This document shows positions 1 to 8,826 of a stretch of DNA of 43,814 nt, one piece after another (the first letter of the stretch is position 1; every line of letters starts with the position of its first letter). The position numbers and the translations under genes are program-made. The stretch lies in contig JAMWCC010000012.1 in assembly GCA_023818375.1 (NCBI GenBank), forward strand, positions 1 to 43,814, written 5' to 3'. The notes under the pieces are model-generated. The model saw only the letters and a program-made list of their open reading frames with translations. It did no database searches and was not told where the DNA came from. This DNA comes from Candidatus Omnitrophota bacterium (GTDB taxonomy: Bacteria > Ratteibacteria > UBA8468 > B48-G9 > DTJG01).

Positions 1-129
1 TTCCTCACCTGGTCCATACACAACGCCTGGAATAAAACCATTCCTCCTTAAAGAACGACTGGCACCTTTTCCTTTTTCAGTTCTTGGTTTTGCAAAAAAT
101 GCAACTGGTTTTTTTTCTTTTTCAATCAT
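1..129 (-). CDS. rplY: 50S ribosomal protein bL25 (N-terminus, cut by window edge)
   Basis: Reading leftward from ATG at 129, the first 43 residues are visible and run off the window. They carry the start of the bL25/TL5/Ctc family: an R-T-E-K-G-K-G segment, then SRSLRRNGFIPGVVYG, the basic motif that contacts 5S rRNA. A strong GGAGG ribosome site lies 5 bases upstream and a TTGACA/TAAACT promoter further up. In Bacillus this gene (ctc) follows spoVG-glmU-prs; here those genes are almost 20 kb away, so the cluster is broken. Family assignment is secure despite the truncation. Confidence 0.88.
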   Translation of the reverse strand, partial: MIEKEKKPVAFFAKPRTEKGKGASRSLRRNGFIPGVVYGPGEE

Positions 130-161
130 TTTTACCTCCAAAGAAATGTAACAGCACATAA

Positions 162-189
162 AGTTTACCATCAAAAGCCATATTGTCAA
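162..189 (-). promoter_or_regulatory. sigma70-type promoter for rplY
   Basis: On the minus strand TTGACA (189-184) is followed after 16 bp by TAAACT (167-162). It lies about 33 bp upstream of the bL25 start codon and its GGAGG site, as expected for a ribosomal protein gene. Confidence 0.6.
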
Positions 190-219
190 TAGTTCAGTTA
201 TGTGGTAAAAAATAAAACT

Positions 220-1080
220 ATGGAAATATTTTTCACAAAAGAGTTGCTTGAGTACTATGAGCCAGGGCATCCTGAGAGTCCTGAAAGAGTACAAGCCATT
301 ATCGATTTCCTTGAAAAAAAAGGTAGAAGCAATTTTTTAAGCTTTGGCAGCGCACAAGAGAGTATACTTTTAGAAGTTCATTCCCGAATGCACATTGATG
401 CTGTGAAAAAGAATAATTTTTTTGACCCTGATACTCCTAACATCCCAGACATTTTCAAATTTGCATCTCTTTCAGCTGGAGGTGCTTTGGCGGCAGCACA
501 ACTGGCAATCGATAAAGAAGATGCTTTTGCACTGATAAGGCCTCCTGGTCATCATGCAGGAAAAGATTTTCTTGGAGGATTTTGTTATTTCAACAATATT
601 GCGATAGCAGTGCAACATTGTTTAAGATCAGTAAAAAAAATAGCCATTCTTGACCTTGATGGTCATCATGGAAATGGGACAGAATCAATATTCAAGGACT
701 CGAAGAATGTATTGTTTATTTCAATTCACCAGGCTCATGCTTACCCATGGACAGGGGTCATGAGTTTTTCGAATTGCTATAATTTTCCAGTGAAAAAAGG
801 GACTGGTTTTCCTGACTACAGGATTTTTCTTCATGAGGCACTCGGTCTTATAAACAGATTTGGCCCTGATATTGTAGGTATTTCTCTTGGTTTTGATACA
901 CATAGGAATGATCCACTTCTTGACTTGAATTTTGTTGATTCTGATTACTACCATATGGCTAAGATGATTGGAAGAAGTATTTGTGTTCCTACTTTTTTTG
1001 TACTTGAAGGTGGTTATGACATAAAATCAATCGGTAACTCTTTTTTTTGTTTTTTATCTGGCTGGGAGAAGGTTCGATGA
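220..1080 (+). CDS. Histone deacetylase / AcuC-family amidohydrolase
   Basis: This is a zinc-dependent arginase/deacetylase-fold enzyme of the HDAC/AcuC/acetylpolyamine amidohydrolase family, likely removing acyl groups from lysine or polyamine substrates in the cytosol. Visible motifs (numbered from the GTG at 202): HPESPER at the N-terminus, PPGHHAG with the catalytic His pair (117-118), DLDGHHGNG with zinc ligands D153 and H155, LGFDTH with the third ligand D232, and EGGYD supplying the catalytic Tyr 272. All key residues are intact. Length (about 286 aa) is slightly short for the family. An in-frame GTG at 202 is an alternative start; neither has a clear Shine-Dalgarno. A spermidine-synthase-like gene lies nearby, but a polyamine role is only a guess. 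Confidence 0.88.
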   Translation: MEIFFTKELLEYYEPGHPESPERVQAIIDFLEKKGRSNFLSFGSAQESILLEVHSRMHIDAVKKNNFFDPDTPNIPDIFKFASLSAGGALAAAQLAIDKEDAFALIRPPGHHAGKDFLGGFCYFNNIAIAVQHCLRSVKKIAILDLDGHHGNGTESIFKDSKNVLFISIHQAHAYPWTGVMSFSNCYNFPVKKGTGFPDYRIFLHEALGLINRFGPDIVGISLGFDTHRNDPLLDLNFVDSDYYHMAKMIGRSICVPTFFVLEGGYDIKSIGNSFFCFLSGWEKVR

Positions 1081-1141
1081 TTTTTAACTGAGCCTTGAGT
1101 TTTTCAACACCCGCATTTATATTTAAAGACAAGGAGAACGG

Positions 1142-2926
1142 ATGAAAAATATTAAAGTAATATTCGAACCAGGAATGATCGAAATTGAAATACCCGCAGG
1201 TAGTAAAATAATTACAGCCATAGAAAAAACAGGAATTCCATTTGAACTGCCGTGTGGTGGCAAAGGGATATGTGGGAAATGTAGTGTAAAGGTGATTCAA
1301 GGAGCGCCTTTGCCAACCCAGACAGAAAAAAAGATTCTTGGCGAAAAAGTTAAGGATGGGTGGCGACTTGCGTGTCAATCAAAACTTAACACAAATGCAA
1401 AGATAGTTGTTGAAAGTAGAGCCTCCTCATATCATAAGATATTGACCTCGAAGTGTTTGTGTGATATTTTACACAGTCCTGCTATAACAAAGAAGAACTT
1501 TAATATACCAGAGATTACACTTGAAAACCCGATTTCCCTTCAACAGCAGGTTGCTTTTCATTTAGGAATAGAACCAAGACTAATCAATCCGTTTTTGTTT
1601 AGAGATGCACATTTGATAGGTGAAACCAGATTCACATCAATTTTTTATGAGGAAAATCCGATAGCACTCGAGGTTCAAGATCCCCAGCATTGTCTTTATG
1701 GTATTGGTTTTGACCTTGGAACGACAACAATGGTTCTGACTGTGTTTGATCTTGAATCATGCAGAGAAATAATAACAATTGTAAGGCCAAATCCCCAGAT
1801 AAAATTTGGTGATGATGTAATAAGTAGGATTGATTTTAGCCTTAAGGGCGATGGGTTAGAAAAGCTTCATGAAGTTGTTATTGAAGAGATAAACAAGATG
1901 ATCAACGAGGCTGCTAAGACAGCTGGTATAAATAACAAACATATTTACCAGTTTGTGTTGGCAGGAAATACTGTGATGGAACACATTTTTTTGAAAATTC
2001 CATTAAATTCATTAAGCAGAATTCCTTTTAATCCAGTAGTTAAAGGTCCTGTGGAAACAACTGCTTCTCAGGTTGGTTTGAACATAAATCCAGAAGGAGT
2101 GGTTTTTGTTTTTCCTGTTCTTGGTGGATTTGTTGGCGGAGATACTACTGGTTTAATTCTTGCCACAGGTATTCACAGGGAAGAAGACATTCAGATGGGA
2201 ATTGATATTGGCACAAATGGAGAGATTGTTATTGGAAACAAAGATGGAATAATTGCAGCTTCAACTGCGGCAGGACCTGCATTTGAAGGTGGAAGGATAA
2301 GCTGTGGAATGCGCGCACAGACAGGAGCCATTGAAAAATTTTGGTATTCAAAAGGAAATCTTGGCTGGCAGGTTATAGGTGGAAATAGTGCCAAAGGTAT
2401 TTGTGGTTCAGGTCTTGTTGATATTGTGTCGATAATGAAGGAGCATGGAATTATAAATGATGCAGGAAGATTTGAAGAAGAAACACAATCACCGCTGAAA
2501 AAACATCTGGTAAGACATGATGGAAATTTTATTTTTGCACTTGAACCAGAAAAGCCAGATTATATACATATAACTCAAAAAGACATAAGGGAATTTCAGG
2601 CAGCAAAGGCAGCAATAAGAAGTGGAATAGAGATTCTTATGAAACTTAAAGGTATAAAATTTGAAAAGATTAAAAAGATCTACCTTGCTGGTGCTCTTGG
2701 AAATTTTGTTAATGTTGAAAATATAAAAAAACTAAAAATGTTACCTGACTTCCCAACAGAGAAAATCATTCCTTCTGGTAATACTTCCCTTGCTTCAACA
2801 CTTCTGCTTTTGTGTAATAGTAAATTGAAGCATGAGTTTTATACCATTTTAGAAAAAACAAAAACTGTTGAACTTTCCATCCATCCTGAATTCCAAAACA
2901 TATTTACTGAATCCCTTTTCTTTTAA
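1142..2926 (+). CDS. RACE-type ferredoxin/ASKHA protein (DUF4445), reductive activator of corrinoid enzymes
   Basis: The N-terminus is a plant-type [2Fe-2S] domain with C38-x5-C44-x2-C47 and C78. After a linker comes the ASKHA-type ATP-binding region with DLGTTT at 191-196, a second phosphate loop at MGIDIGTNGE, and the conserved STAAGPAFEGGRISCGMRAQ stretch. RACE proteins use ATP hydrolysis to drive electrons into Co(II) corrinoid proteins of methyltransferase systems and the Wood-Ljungdahl pathway. The length (594 aa) is normal and a GGAG site precedes the ATG. The natural partner, a corrinoid protein, is not in the window, but a UroD-family methyltransferase relic lies at 33.2-34.2 kb. PriA-like starts 3 bases after the stop. 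Confidence 0.88.
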   Translation: MKNIKVIFEPGMIEIEIPAGSKIITAIEKTGIPFELPCGGKGICGKCSVKVIQGAPLPTQTEKKILGEKVKDGWRLACQSKLNTNAKIVVESRASSYHKILTSKCLCDILHSPAITKKNFNIPEITLENPISLQQQVAFHLGIEPRLINPFLFRDAHLIGETRFTSIFYEENPIALEVQDPQHCLYGIGFDLGTTTMVLTVFDLESCREIITIVRPNPQIKFGDDVISRIDFSLKGDGLEKLHEVVIEEINKMINEAAKTAGINNKHIYQFVLAGNTVMEHIFLKIPLNSLSRIPFNPVVKGPVETTASQVGLNINPEGVVFVFPVLGGFVGGDTTGLILATGIHREEDIQMGIDIGTNGEIVIGNKDGIIAASTAAGPAFEGGRISCGMRAQTGAIEKFWYSKGNLGWQVIGGNSAKGICGSGLVDIVSIMKEHGIINDAGRFEEETQSPLKKHLVRHDGNFIFALEPEKPDYIHITQKDIREFQAAKAAIRSGIEILMKLKGIKFEKIKKIYLAGALGNFVNVENIKKLKMLPDFPTEKIIPSGNTSLASTLLLLCNSKLKHEFYTILEKTKTVELSIHPEFQNIFTESLFF

Positions 2927-2929
2927 ATT

Positions 2930-4762
2930 ATGGGAAAAGACAAAGATCTTGTTTCAGTTGCGATTGATATACCGGAAAAAAAACTTTTTACTTACAGGAC
3001 AACTATTCCTGTAGAGATAGGTCAGAGAGTAAGGGTTCCTTTTGGGAAAAGGATTGTTCAGGGTTGGGTGGTTGGCCCGGGTATTTCTGGCGATTACGAC
3101 TACAAAAATATTATCAAGGTTTATGATGAAAAACCGATAATAAATGAATTTCTAATGAAGCTGGCAGTTGAAATGGCAGCAAATTACTTTACATCTGTTG
3201 GGAACGTCCTTGGAGCAATGAACAAAAATCTCTCTTTAAAAAAGATACCACCGGATTTTAAATCGGAACAAACAAATTTTTACACGTCAAAGTATACTGA
3301 AAATACAATCTTCGATAATATTTTAGATTCTATGAAGTCAAAAAGTACGTTGTTAGCCATTGTGAAATTTGCGTCAATTGAAAAAAAGAAAAAGTTTTTC
3401 CTTGATCTTTCTGGTTCATGTAGAGGTTCCTGTGTGATTGCCTTTAGTAATCTTATTGATGTTAATCGTTATTCTGCGTTACTTGAATCAGCTTATGGAA
3501 GAAGGGTAATTGTTTTTACAAGTGAGTTGAATAAAACAGAAAAAAGTATCAAATGGAAAAGGATGATTGAAGAAAAAAATTTGATCATTACAGGTACAAG
3601 AATTTCTCTTTTTTCTCCGGTTTCAGATTTAGCAATTGTTGTGGTTGACGAACCTTCAGAATATGGACATAAGGAAAATCAGCAGCCAAGATATAATTCG
3701 AAAGAAGTTGCTTTAATGATTTCGAAAATTCTTAATGTACCGGTTTTGTTTACTGTTTTTCAGCCAGACGTTGCTGATATGCATATGGTAGGGTCTTCCA
3801 AAGCTTTAATGATTGAAATAGATAAGGAATACCAATTACCACAGGTTTTAACCAGTCAGATTCGTATGAAATCGCAGAAGGACTTTTTAACAGATACTTC
3901 AAAACATCTTCTTGAAAAAAATGTTATTGAGAAAAAGAAGGTTGTCATTATCCATAATATTAAAGGTTATGCAAGAGTTATCATTTGTAAGAAATGTGGT
4001 AACGTTTTTGTGTGTGAAAATTGTGGTAATAGGGCTGTGCCAGTTTCTGAAAGTTTTGTTTATTGTATTAAATGTAAAATGTTTACAGAGATTCCAGCAA
4101 AGTGTCCTGATTGCAAAAAAGGATCTTTAATAACAAGGCAGCCCGGTATTAGAAAAATCTTTTTTGCTCTTAAGTCCTTATATCCTGATTTGAGTATAAG
4201 TTTAATTTCGGAAAGAGAAAAGATTGATATCGGTTCTGACATTTTTCTTGGGACCCAACATATTGTAAATTATCTTGAGCAGATTTCTCCTGGGCTTTTG
4301 ATTTTTGCAAATGCGGATACCATTGCGGCAGGAAGTAGGTTCAGAAGCGAAGAGAAATTCTTCCTTCTTGTAGAAAAAATTAAAAGGATGATGTGTGGAA
4401 AAGAAAACACCATAATAATTCAAACAAGGAATCCAGGATTAGATGTCTACATAGATGTGGCTAAAAATAATTATGAAAACTTTTACAAACGGGAACTCTC
4501 AATAAGAAAAAAACTGATGTTTCCACCATTTGGTGAACTTATTGAAATCTGTTTTTCAGGAAGAAACTGGGGAAAAAATAAGAATTTTGTTTTTGATGAA
4601 CTGAAAAAGTTTGGAGAAATCTATGAGGTTTCTCCAAAGGAAAAGGAAGATACAGTATGGTGGAAGGTCTTAGATAGAAAGATTGCCTTTGAGATACTCC
4701 AATCTGTGATTGATAAATACAGAATAACAAAGATCTCTTTGGACACCACCCCCTACTTCTGA
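2930..4762 (+). CDS. priA: PriA-like primosomal protein N', helicase motifs degenerate
   Basis: The overall architecture is PriA, the replication-restart helicase: N-terminal DNA-binding domain (about 1-100), helicase lobes and an eight-cysteine zinc domain (C353, 356, 362, 365, 379, 382, 392, 395, as four CxxC pairs). C-terminally GTQ (441-443), an FR-x-E element and PPF-x-L are recognisable. However, the Walker A loop GxTGSGKTE is absent; the aligned stretch (about 140-152) has no GKT. Walker B is DEPS instead of DEEH, and the GRAGR motif VI is missing near 485-490. The zinc-domain cysteines and the PRYNSKEVA segment are kept, so the protein probably binds DNA and partners but cannot work as an ATPase. 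Such ATPase-dead PriA proteins are known in actinobacteria. Its 3' end overlaps the convergent downstream gene by 10 bp. Confidence 0.82.
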   Translation: MGKDKDLVSVAIDIPEKKLFTYRTTIPVEIGQRVRVPFGKRIVQGWVVGPGISGDYDYKNIIKVYDEKPIINEFLMKLAVEMAANYFTSVGNVLGAMNKNLSLKKIPPDFKSEQTNFYTSKYTENTIFDNILDSMKSKSTLLAIVKFASIEKKKKFFLDLSGSCRGSCVIAFSNLIDVNRYSALLESAYGRRVIVFTSELNKTEKSIKWKRMIEEKNLIITGTRISLFSPVSDLAIVVVDEPSEYGHKENQQPRYNSKEVALMISKILNVPVLFTVFQPDVADMHMVGSSKALMIEIDKEYQLPQVLTSQIRMKSQKDFLTDTSKHLLEKNVIEKKKVVIIHNIKGYARVIICKKCGNVFVCENCGNRAVPVSESFVYCIKCKMFTEIPAKCPDCKKGSLITRQPGIRKIFFALKSLYPDLSISLISEREKIDIGSDIFLGTQHIVNYLEQISPGLLIFANADTIAAGSRFRSEEKFFLLVEKIKRMMCGKENTIIIQTRNPGLDVYIDVAKNNYENFYKRELSIRKKLMFPPFGELIEICFSGRNWGKNKNFVFDELKKFGEIYEVSPKEKEDTVWWKVLDRKIAFEILQSVIDKYRITKISLDTTPYF

Positions 4763-6963
4763 TACTTGCTCATTTTCCATACAATGAAGCCCATGATTGA
4801 CTTTAGAAAAAAAAGAAAAATCAAAGAATTAAGAATTCCAACTGCTGAAATGAGAAAAATTGGGGTCAGAATGCTTCCTAAGGTTGCACCAGAAAGATCA
4901 GCCGCATAAAACCTGCTGATTGAATCAGAGAAAACCTTTTCTTTTGAGAGGTAAATTTTGTTAACAAGGGGAAATTCCCATCCAACAAAAAAGCCCACCA
5001 CAGCCATTGAAAAAAAGAAAAAAATTTTTGTAGTCACATCTTTTGCCGTTAGTAAAAGGATTACACTTATAAAGATTAGTTGAACTATCTGCCATATAAA
5101 AAGGTACCTTGTCCAATTTTTTTCTATTTCAACAATTCTTGAAAAAATTAAACTACCAGCAGCCATGCCTCCCATAAAAAGCCCTGTAAGAATACTCAAA
5201 TAAAAATATAGAGACCCATGATAAAGCTGGAATAAAAACATGAAAATAAGTTCTAAAGCGATGGTGACAAAACCTGTTGACATAACTGTAAATTCAAGGA
5301 TTTTTGTTTTTTTCTGTTTTGTGAGAGGAAAGAAAAGTATTAAGGTGATTGCAAATAAAGTGATAACAATAATTAAGAATGATTTCTCAATGCCTTGTGT
5401 GTTTCCTGTTGATAATAAAAGCCAGTATTCAAGAGCTGGTATAACTATAAATGGTCTATTACCAGTGTTGATTAACCGAGTAGAGCCATCTATCATATTC
5501 AAAAATTGTTCCTTTTTTTCTCTATTGAGCTTTTCCTTAAGATAGAAATCAGTGATAATGTTTGTATATATCCTTTTTTCCTTTTTTCTTGATGACATCA
5601 ATTGGGCAGTCATTTCAGGCACATCATTTATTGCGGAGCAATATCCAGTTGAATATCCAGGAACAACCTGTACTGAATGGAAAACTGTTTTCAGACTTGA
5701 GTATAAAATTCTGTGCACACCAACAAGGGGGTCTGACATATACTCAGGGAAACCTTCAACCACCAAATAAAATATACCATTTTTTGAAAGATGTCTTTTT
5801 ATTAGTTGAAAAAATTCTTTTGTGTAGAACCTGGCAGTTTTTAAAGAAAATGGAACACCTGCGTCAAGAATTATTACATCCCACTTATTTGTTGTTTTCT
5901 TTAACATTCTCAAAGCATCGTCCTGAATGATATGGATTTTTTCATTTCCATAACCAGGAAAATTTGATGGAGAAAATGTTTTAATTGCATCAATAAGTTC
6001 AGGGTTTATCTCGACACAATCAATTCTTTCAACATCATACTTCAATATTTCGGGGATAGTACCTTTCATTCCTGCACCTATTATCAAAATACTGTTTGTT
6101 CGATTACTAAAAAGCATTGGGAAATGAACAGTTGTTTCTATCCATTCCTTATCTGGATAAGGTACACTAAAAAGCAGCCTTCCATCTACAATAAAAGAAA
6201 TCTGGCTGTTTTTTTCAAAGACTAAAATGTTTCCATAATGGGTATTGACCCAATACTTTGGTGGATCCTGGAGATGCCATTGTTTCAACAGAGTTATATC
6301 GTTTACCCATGAATAGAAACCACCCTTTGGGAAAAAGAAAAAAGACAAAAGCAAAAAAAAGGTAGACACCCAAACAAAAACAAGTTTTTTTTGTTTGTTT
6401 TTTATTGTGAACAGAGGAAGACAGGAGATCAGATTTAAAAGAGAAACGATGCACGCTGTTTCAAATGGATTTGTGTATTTTTGAATGATAAAGGCAAAAA
6501 CAAATCCGCCAGTTAAAGCACCTGCAGCCTCCCATCCATAAAAAACCCCTGGTCCGCGCCCCTGAGAAATAATTATTTTGAAAAAATTCGCACCAGCAAC
6601 AAATCTGATACCCTGGCAGAAACTGAAAATTCCTGGAGCAAGTAATATAAGAAGGGATGATTGATACACGCTCAGGATCTGGCCTGGCGAAAGATTTAAC
6701 AGTGTCGGATACAGCCTGATAATTGCAAGGCTTATGATTAAATACACACCTTCAAAGATTGTAAGAATTAAAAAAATAAAACCAAAATTTTTTCTGATAA
6801 ACTTTGCAACGAGGCTTCCAACAGCTCCTAAAGAAAGCCAGATTGCAAAGAATATACCCAAAAAAAGTTCATTTCCATTAAGTACTATAAAGATTTCTCT
6901 TAAAAGCAAAATTTGGCTGGACAGTGCAGAAAAGCCCTTGAGGAAAAAGGCAAAAGTAATCAT
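4753..6963 (-). CDS. Membrane-embedded spermidine synthase-like protein
   Basis: This 736-residue protein has about 200 hydrophobic residues at the N-terminus (several TM helices), a central Rossmann aminopropyltransferase-like domain (about 235-430), and a second multi-helix membrane part at the C-terminus. The central domain keeps IIGAGMKG (the GGGxGG cofactor loop), DCVEINPEL, QDDALRML and LDAGVP. This matches the known family of large membrane proteins with a SpeE-like domain; these are usually called spermidine synthases, but their substrates are not established. Polyamine synthesis is therefore plausible, not shown. It lies 32 bp downstream of the PPIase gene on the same strand, so the two are probably co-transcribed. 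Confidence 0.78.
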   Translation of the reverse strand: MITFAFFLKGFSALSSQILLLREIFIVLNGNELFLGIFFAIWLSLGAVGSLVAKFIRKNFGFIFLILTIFEGVYLIISLAIIRLYPTLLNLSPGQILSVYQSSLLILLAPGIFSFCQGIRFVAGANFFKIIISQGRGPGVFYGWEAAGALTGGFVFAFIIQKYTNPFETACIVSLLNLISCLPLFTIKNKQKKLVFVWVSTFFLLLSFFFFPKGGFYSWVNDITLLKQWHLQDPPKYWVNTHYGNILVFEKNSQISFIVDGRLLFSVPYPDKEWIETTVHFPMLFSNRTNSILIIGAGMKGTIPEILKYDVERIDCVEINPELIDAIKTFSPSNFPGYGNEKIHIIQDDALRMLKKTTNKWDVIILDAGVPFSLKTARFYTKEFFQLIKRHLSKNGIFYLVVEGFPEYMSDPLVGVHRILYSSLKTVFHSVQVVPGYSTGYCSAINDVPEMTAQLMSSRKKEKRIYTNIITDFYLKEKLNREKKEQFLNMIDGSTRLINTGNRPFIVIPALEYWLLLSTGNTQGIEKSFLIIVITLFAITLILFFPLTKQKKTKILEFTVMSTGFVTIALELIFMFLFQLYHGSLYFYLSILTGLFMGGMAAGSLIFSRIVEIEKNWTRYLFIWQIVQLIFISVILLLTAKDVTTKIFFFFSMAVVGFFVGWEFPLVNKIYLSKEKVFSDSISRFYAADLSGATLGSILTPIFLISAVGILNSLIFLFFLKSIMGFIVWKMSKYQK

Positions 6964-6995
6964 ATGGCTTGCCTACGCTTTATATTTTAAGCTAT

Positions 6996-7814
6996 TTACT
7001 TTGTTTTGATATCTTCAATAGGGGAATAATCCACCTGAACCTTATATTTTTTCTTCAGTTGTTCTTCAAATGTTGCTATTTTGTTTTGTTCAAGTTTTCT
7101 TTTTATTTCCTGGGAGACTTCATTTAGGGAGCGTTGTTGAGCAGGAGAAATTTCATCAACTCTAATTATGTGATAACCAAATTGTGTTTTAACTATATCG
7201 CTTATTTCATCTTTTTTTAATGAAAAGGCAACATTCTCAAATTCTTTTACATAAATTCCTCTTTGTCCCCAGCCGAGATCTCCTCCTCTTTGTTTTGTTG
7301 CATCTGTGTTATGCTGACTTGCAAGTTCTTCAAAGCTTGCGCCATTTTTTAGCTGTTCAAGTATTTCCTTTGCTTTTTCTTCAGTTTGAACCAGTATATG
7401 CCTTAGTTTTCTTCTCTCAGGAGTCTGATACTGTTGCGGGTTTTTCTCATATTCATACTTTATTTCTGTTTCTGTCACTGGGTTTTCCTGGAGCATTTTT
7501 GAGATATAGTTGGTTATCACATACATTGTTTTGAGCCTTTCAATGTTTTCACTTTGTTCTTCTGTCAGTTTTATACCCGAATCCTGAGCCGCCGTGAAAA
7601 AAAGTTTTTCTTTCACAAATTGATCAAAAAGTCTTTTTTTCATATCAGGATTGAGATTGACATACCTTACCCGCATTTGATTTAAGTTTTTCTCAAATTC
7701 TTTAAGAGTGAAGCTTTGGTTCCCAATTTTAAGAACAACAGGGTCCTGCTTTTTTTCTGCTGCAAAACCATATGTAAAACCCAAACATATCAAAAAAATT
7801 AAAATCTTGTTCAT
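6996..7814 (-). CDS. Parvulin-type peptidyl-prolyl isomerase, exported (SurA/PrsA-like)
   Basis: Residues 1-18 form a Sec signal peptide ending FAAEKK. An N-terminal chaperone region (SurA_N-like, about 25-125) is followed by one parvulin domain (about 133-228) with RHILVQTEE, GASFEELASQHNTD, GGDLGW and the TQFGYHIIRVDE signature. It should catalyse prolyl cis-trans isomerisation and assist folding of secreted proteins. At 272 aa with a single PPIase domain it is nearer to PrsA/Cbf2 than to two-domain SurA. There is no lipobox, so it is probably soluble periplasmic. An AAGGAGG site precedes the ATG and a near-consensus promoter lies at 7842-7870. Confidence 0.87.
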   Translation of the reverse strand: MNKILIFLICLGFTYGFAAEKKQDPVVLKIGNQSFTLKEFEKNLNQMRVRYVNLNPDMKKRLFDQFVKEKLFFTAAQDSGIKLTEEQSENIERLKTMYVITNYISKMLQENPVTETEIKYEYEKNPQQYQTPERRKLRHILVQTEEKAKEILEQLKNGASFEELASQHNTDATKQRGGDLGWGQRGIYVKEFENVAFSLKKDEISDIVKTQFGYHIIRVDEISPAQQRSLNEVSQEIKRKLEQNKIATFEEQLKKKYKVQVDYSPIEDIKTK

Positions 7815-7841
7815 TTTTTCCTCCTTGCATTTTTAAACTCA

Positions 7842-7870
7842 ATTTTATTTGTTTTATTTAGCAATGTCAA
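7842..7870 (-). promoter_or_regulatory. sigma70 promoter for the PPIase / spermidine-synthase-like operon
   Basis: Minus strand TTGACA (7870-7865), 17 bp spacer, TAAAAT (7847-7842), placed 28 bp upstream of the PPIase ATG. This is one of the best promoter matches in the window. Confidence 0.7.
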
Positions 7871-7937
7871 CAGTCCATAATCGCATCATAGTATCTAGCC
7901 GAAAAATACACCTTTGGTAAGATAAAGTTATGACTTT

Positions 7938-7966
7938 TTGACCACGGCATAAAAAATAGTTATAAT
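7938..7966 (+). promoter_or_regulatory. sigma70 promoter for tRNA-Cys
   Basis: TTGACC at 7938-7943, 17 bp spacer, perfect TATAAT at 7961-7966. The predicted start falls a few bases before the mature tRNA 5' end at 7976. Confidence 0.75.
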
Positions 7967-7975
7967 TTTTTTAAA

Positions 7976-8047
7976 GGCCAGGTAGCCAAGCGGCAAGGCA
8001 GCGGTCTGCAAAACCGCTATTCACCGGTTCAAATCCGGTCCTGGCCT
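7976..8047 (+). tRNA. tRNA-Cys (GCA anticodon)
   Basis: The 72-nt cloverleaf is complete: acceptor stem GGCCAGG/CCTGGCC, D-arm GCC/GGC, anticodon stem GCGGT/ACCGC with loop CTGCAAA (anticodon GCA), and T-arm ACCGG/CCGGT with loop TTCAAAT. All stems pair fully. The discriminator is T and CCA is not encoded, so it must be added after transcription. It has its own promoter and converges on the HAD gene 3 bp further on. Confidence 0.97.
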
Positions 8048-8050
8048 CTT

Positions 8051-8701
8051 TTAGATTAGGTTCTTATTGACAAGTTCTAAAACATCAAAAAGAGAATTAC
8101 AAAGCATTGAAGGATTAGCTTTTTTAAGTTCTTCAATGGTCGAAGAGCCTGTTGGAACTACAATCGTATCCACTCCAGCCTTTTTACCCGTGTATACATC
8201 AATATCCATGTCGCCAATAAACACTGCTTTTTCTTTTTCTACTTGGAAAAGATCGAGTAATTTCAAAACCATTTCAGGATCTGGTTTTTGATTGTTTACC
8301 TGGTCGCCGAATATAGCTGTGTCCAGATATTCTTTAATTCCAAGTTTCTTTATAATCAAATCTCCTGATTCAAAAGGTCTATTTGATGCAATGGCAACCA
8401 ATCTTCCATCTTCTTTTAATTTTTTAAGTAATTCCTTTGCTCCTGGCAAAAGTTTTACCCTGCCATCCAAGGATTTTAAGTGGTATTCCCTGTAGATTTT
8501 TGATGCCTGTTCTACATCTTCAGGCCTGAAAAATCTTGGAATATAATTTTTGTCTCCATGACCAACAGCTCTTTTCGCTGTTTCAAAATCAACCGGCGGA
8601 TACCCAAGCTTATTAAGTGTATACAAAAGGGTTTCCCATATTGCCTGATAGGCATCCATCAAGGTTCCATCAAAATCGAATATGAAAAGCTTTTTTTTCA
8701 T
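8051..8701 (-). CDS. HAD-superfamily phosphatase, phosphoglycolate phosphatase-like
   Basis: All four HAD motifs are present in 216 residues: FDFDGTLMD with nucleophile Asp (motif I), IASNRP (motif II), the KPDPEM lysine (motif III) and GDMDID (motif IV). The helical cap lies between motifs I and II, giving the subfamily IA layout typical of Gph, beta-phosphoglucomutase and PpaX. The substrate cannot be read from sequence; phosphoglycolate or a similar small phosphoester is likely. The ATG is preceded by TATAAT only about 10 bp upstream and has no Shine-Dalgarno, suggesting a nearly leaderless message. The N-terminal codons include an A8 run without loss of frame. Confidence 0.83.
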   Translation of the reverse strand: MKKKLFIFDFDGTLMDAYQAIWETLLYTLNKLGYPPVDFETAKRAVGHGDKNYIPRFFRPEDVEQASKIYREYHLKSLDGRVKLLPGAKELLKKLKEDGRLVAIASNRPFESGDLIIKKLGIKEYLDTAIFGDQVNNQKPDPEMVLKLLDLFQVEKEKAVFIGDMDIDVYTGKKAGVDTIVVPTGSSTIEELKKANPSMLCNSLFDVLELVNKNLI

Positions 8702-8711
8702 AACGCCAGTG

Positions 8712-8739
8712 ATTATACTAAATTTGACACGAAAATCAA
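8712..8739 (-). promoter_or_regulatory. sigma70 promoter for the HAD phosphatase gene
   Basis: Minus strand TTGATT (8739-8734), 16 bp spacer, perfect TATAAT (8717-8712). The start codon at 8701 is only 11 bases past the -10 box, so the 5' leader would be about 3-4 nt. Confidence 0.62.
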
Positions 8740-8781
8740 GTCTTAGAATTAAACTTTAATTTTGCTAAAAGCGTCTAAAAG

Positions 8782-8808
8782 TTGACAATACGCAACATAA
8801 GGTATAAA
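8782..8808 (+). promoter_or_regulatory. sigma70 promoter for the secreted coiled-coil gene
   Basis: TTGACA at 8782-8787 and TATAAA at 8803-8808 with a short 15 bp spacer (TAAATT at 8805 gives 17 bp). It lies just upstream of the GAGGTG ribosome site and ATG at 8827. The TTG in the -35 box is therefore not the gene's start codon. Confidence 0.58.
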
Positions 8809-8826
8809 TTTTATGTGAGGTGTAGC

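Noticed and set aside
989-1378. Minus-strand frame across the HDAC/RACE junction
   Set aside because: It lies antisense to two strong genes, has no ribosome site or homology, and is a composition shadow.
7815-7975. Terminator or riboswitch between the PPIase gene and tRNA-Cys
   Set aside because: I found only two divergent promoters and no stable hairpin with a T-run or known riboswitch core.
8782-8826. Upstream TTG start for the secreted coiled-coil gene
   Set aside because: The TTG belongs to a TTGACA promoter box, and the added residues would precede a well-formed signal peptide at 8827.
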